Shown here: one piece after another, positions 63,336-64,000 of the stretch
How the letters are laid out: each line of letters begins with the position of its first letter
Position numbering within the stretch: position 1 is the first letter of the stretch
Assembly (NCBI RefSeq): GCF_003534205.1
Contig: NZ_CP011102.1
Coordinates: 3,236,036 to 3,300,035, forward strand
From: Listeria weihenstephanensis
GTDB taxonomy: Bacteria; Bacillota; Bacilli; Lactobacillales; Listeriaceae
Direction: 5' to 3'
DNA: 64,000 nt
The notes under the pieces: model-generated
Seen by the model: only the letters and a program-made list of their open reading frames with translations
Database searches by the model: none
What the model was told of the DNA's origin: nothing
Position numbers and translations under genes: made by a program

Positions 63336-64000
63336 TTAATCTTCCCGCGAATGCCGCCGCCATACATACACTATTCCTAGCAAGATAACCACGCTCACCC
63401 CAATAATATACCATATCGTATCATTCGACTCAGTTAACGTTGCAGTATCGTTCAATTTCGTTGCTACCTCGCTTGTTATCTCAAAAGGTTCCTCCCATTT
63501 CCAACTTCGATTATCCGATGCCATCACCATCTTCAAGCGATATTTCCCTGGCTGGAACCTCTGATTATTCCAATTAATACTGAAATCAAAGTTAGAATTC
63601 GGCGCCATGCGTAATCCATACTCTTTCGTCTCATAAAGTAACTTTTCGCTACCTTCTCGGTACACGTGCGCATCCACTGCTAAATTTGGTAAAATCATCG
63701 GTTTCGGATTCTGTAAATTGACTTTCAACACGTTGCGATGGTTATCCTGGGCCAGTTTGATCCCATTCAATTTCATATCCGCTTTCACTTCCGCGCTGTT
63801 CTCAGAAATAATCACACCTACGATATAATCACGCTTTATTTGAGTATCCTTTTCAGAAATATGAATTCCACCTAGAATCACACCACTAAATGGCTTGCTA
63901 GGCGTCGTTACTTTCACTTTCAACGTCTTGCTTTGCCTGGCTGGAATCGTTACTTCTTTCGGAAGCTCTGCCATTTCCGAGAAGGGATATCTCAATGTCT
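63336..64000 (-). CDS. WxL-interacting protein, DUF916/DUF3324 (partial, C-terminal 221 residues)
   Basis: The gene continues past the right edge; reading is open to base 64000. The visible part ends the DUF916 domain (PFSEMAELPKEVTIPARQSK and GVILGGIHIS, the typical peptidoglycan-binding strand) and contains a complete DUF3324 domain (KMNG...VLKVNLQNPKPMILPNLAV, then NFDFSINWNNQRFQPGKYRL), followed by a C-terminal membrane span and RRHSRED. Such WxLIP proteins anchor WxL-domain surface proteins in Listeria and enterococci and are normally encoded next to them, so a WxL gene cluster should start to the right of the window. Confidence 0.92.
   Translation of the reverse strand, partial: TLRYPFSEMAELPKEVTIPARQSKTLKVKVTTPSKPFSGVILGGIHISEKDTQIKRDYIVGVIISENSAEVKADMKLNGIKLAQDNHRNVLKVNLQNPKPMILPNLAVDAHVYREGSEKLLYETKEYGLRMAPNSNFDFSINWNNQRFQPGKYRLKMVMASDNRSWKWEEPFEITSEVATKLNDTATLTESNDTIWYIIGVSVVILLGIVYVWRRHSRED

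Overview
The window is low-GC Firmicute chromosome and most resembles the genus Listeria, probably one of the species outside the L. monocytogenes group. The support is the gdpP-rplI-dnaB and rpsF-ssb-rpsR operons, strong AGGAGG-type ribosome binding sites, many rho-independent terminators, and very large secreted proteins with Listeria-type Ig-like repeats and LPXTG or WxL-associated cell-wall signals. The genus is inferred from remembered resemblance; no search was run.

Layout. 1-1,400: a BlaI/BlaR1-type regulatory pair that runs off the left edge, with cop/bla-box palindromes upstream. 1,400-5,500: a sugar ABC importer (two permeases and a lipoprotein binding protein). Its intergenic region holds a long hairpin element and a perfect 33-copy 8-bp tandem repeat. 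5,700-8,600: two small genes, an IS30 remnant, a complete DDE transposase and a duplicated non-coding segment. 8,600-12,200: a secreted Ig-repeat protein and a universal stress protein. 12,284-20,249: a YesN/YesM-type two-component system, a YesL protein and two mannosidases (GH125, GH38) behind one promoter with a catabolite-repression site. With the importer this looks like an alpha-mannoside (N-glycan or mannan) utilisation system that has been split. 20,400-26,000: a GNAT enzyme, a Crp/Fnr regulator and the dnaB-rplI-gdpP housekeeping cluster. 26,300-34,500: a secreted polysaccharide lyase of family 8 and a 1,551-residue LPXTG adhesin. 34,700-43,900: metabolic and transport genes (two aldo/keto reductases, a TetR-MmpL pair, an HNH nuclease, a DUF4003 protein, an amino-acid permease, an AlkD-like protein). 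43,900-45,500: rpsR-ssb-rpsF with a long structured leader. 45,600-60,900: a 1,926-residue M6 metalloprotease, an NmrA-like protein, a RelBE-type toxin-antitoxin pair under a perfect 24-bp palindrome, and a 2,264-residue CotH-kinase surface protein. 61,100-64,000: ahpC-ahpF and the end of a WxL-interacting (DUF916/DUF3324) protein.

The theme outside the housekeeping genes is interaction with glycans and proteins outside the cell: mannosidases with importer and sensor, a polysaccharide lyase, a metalloprotease and several adhesins. Three of the secreted proteins end in the same kind of roughly 80-residue Ig-like repeat and have no LPXTG motif. The least explained non-coding signal is a hairpin-bounded element of about 125 bp. 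It occurs between genes at 3,444-3,569 and 23,305-23,425 with a conserved core and covarying outer stems, and part of the core also resembles the rpsF leader.
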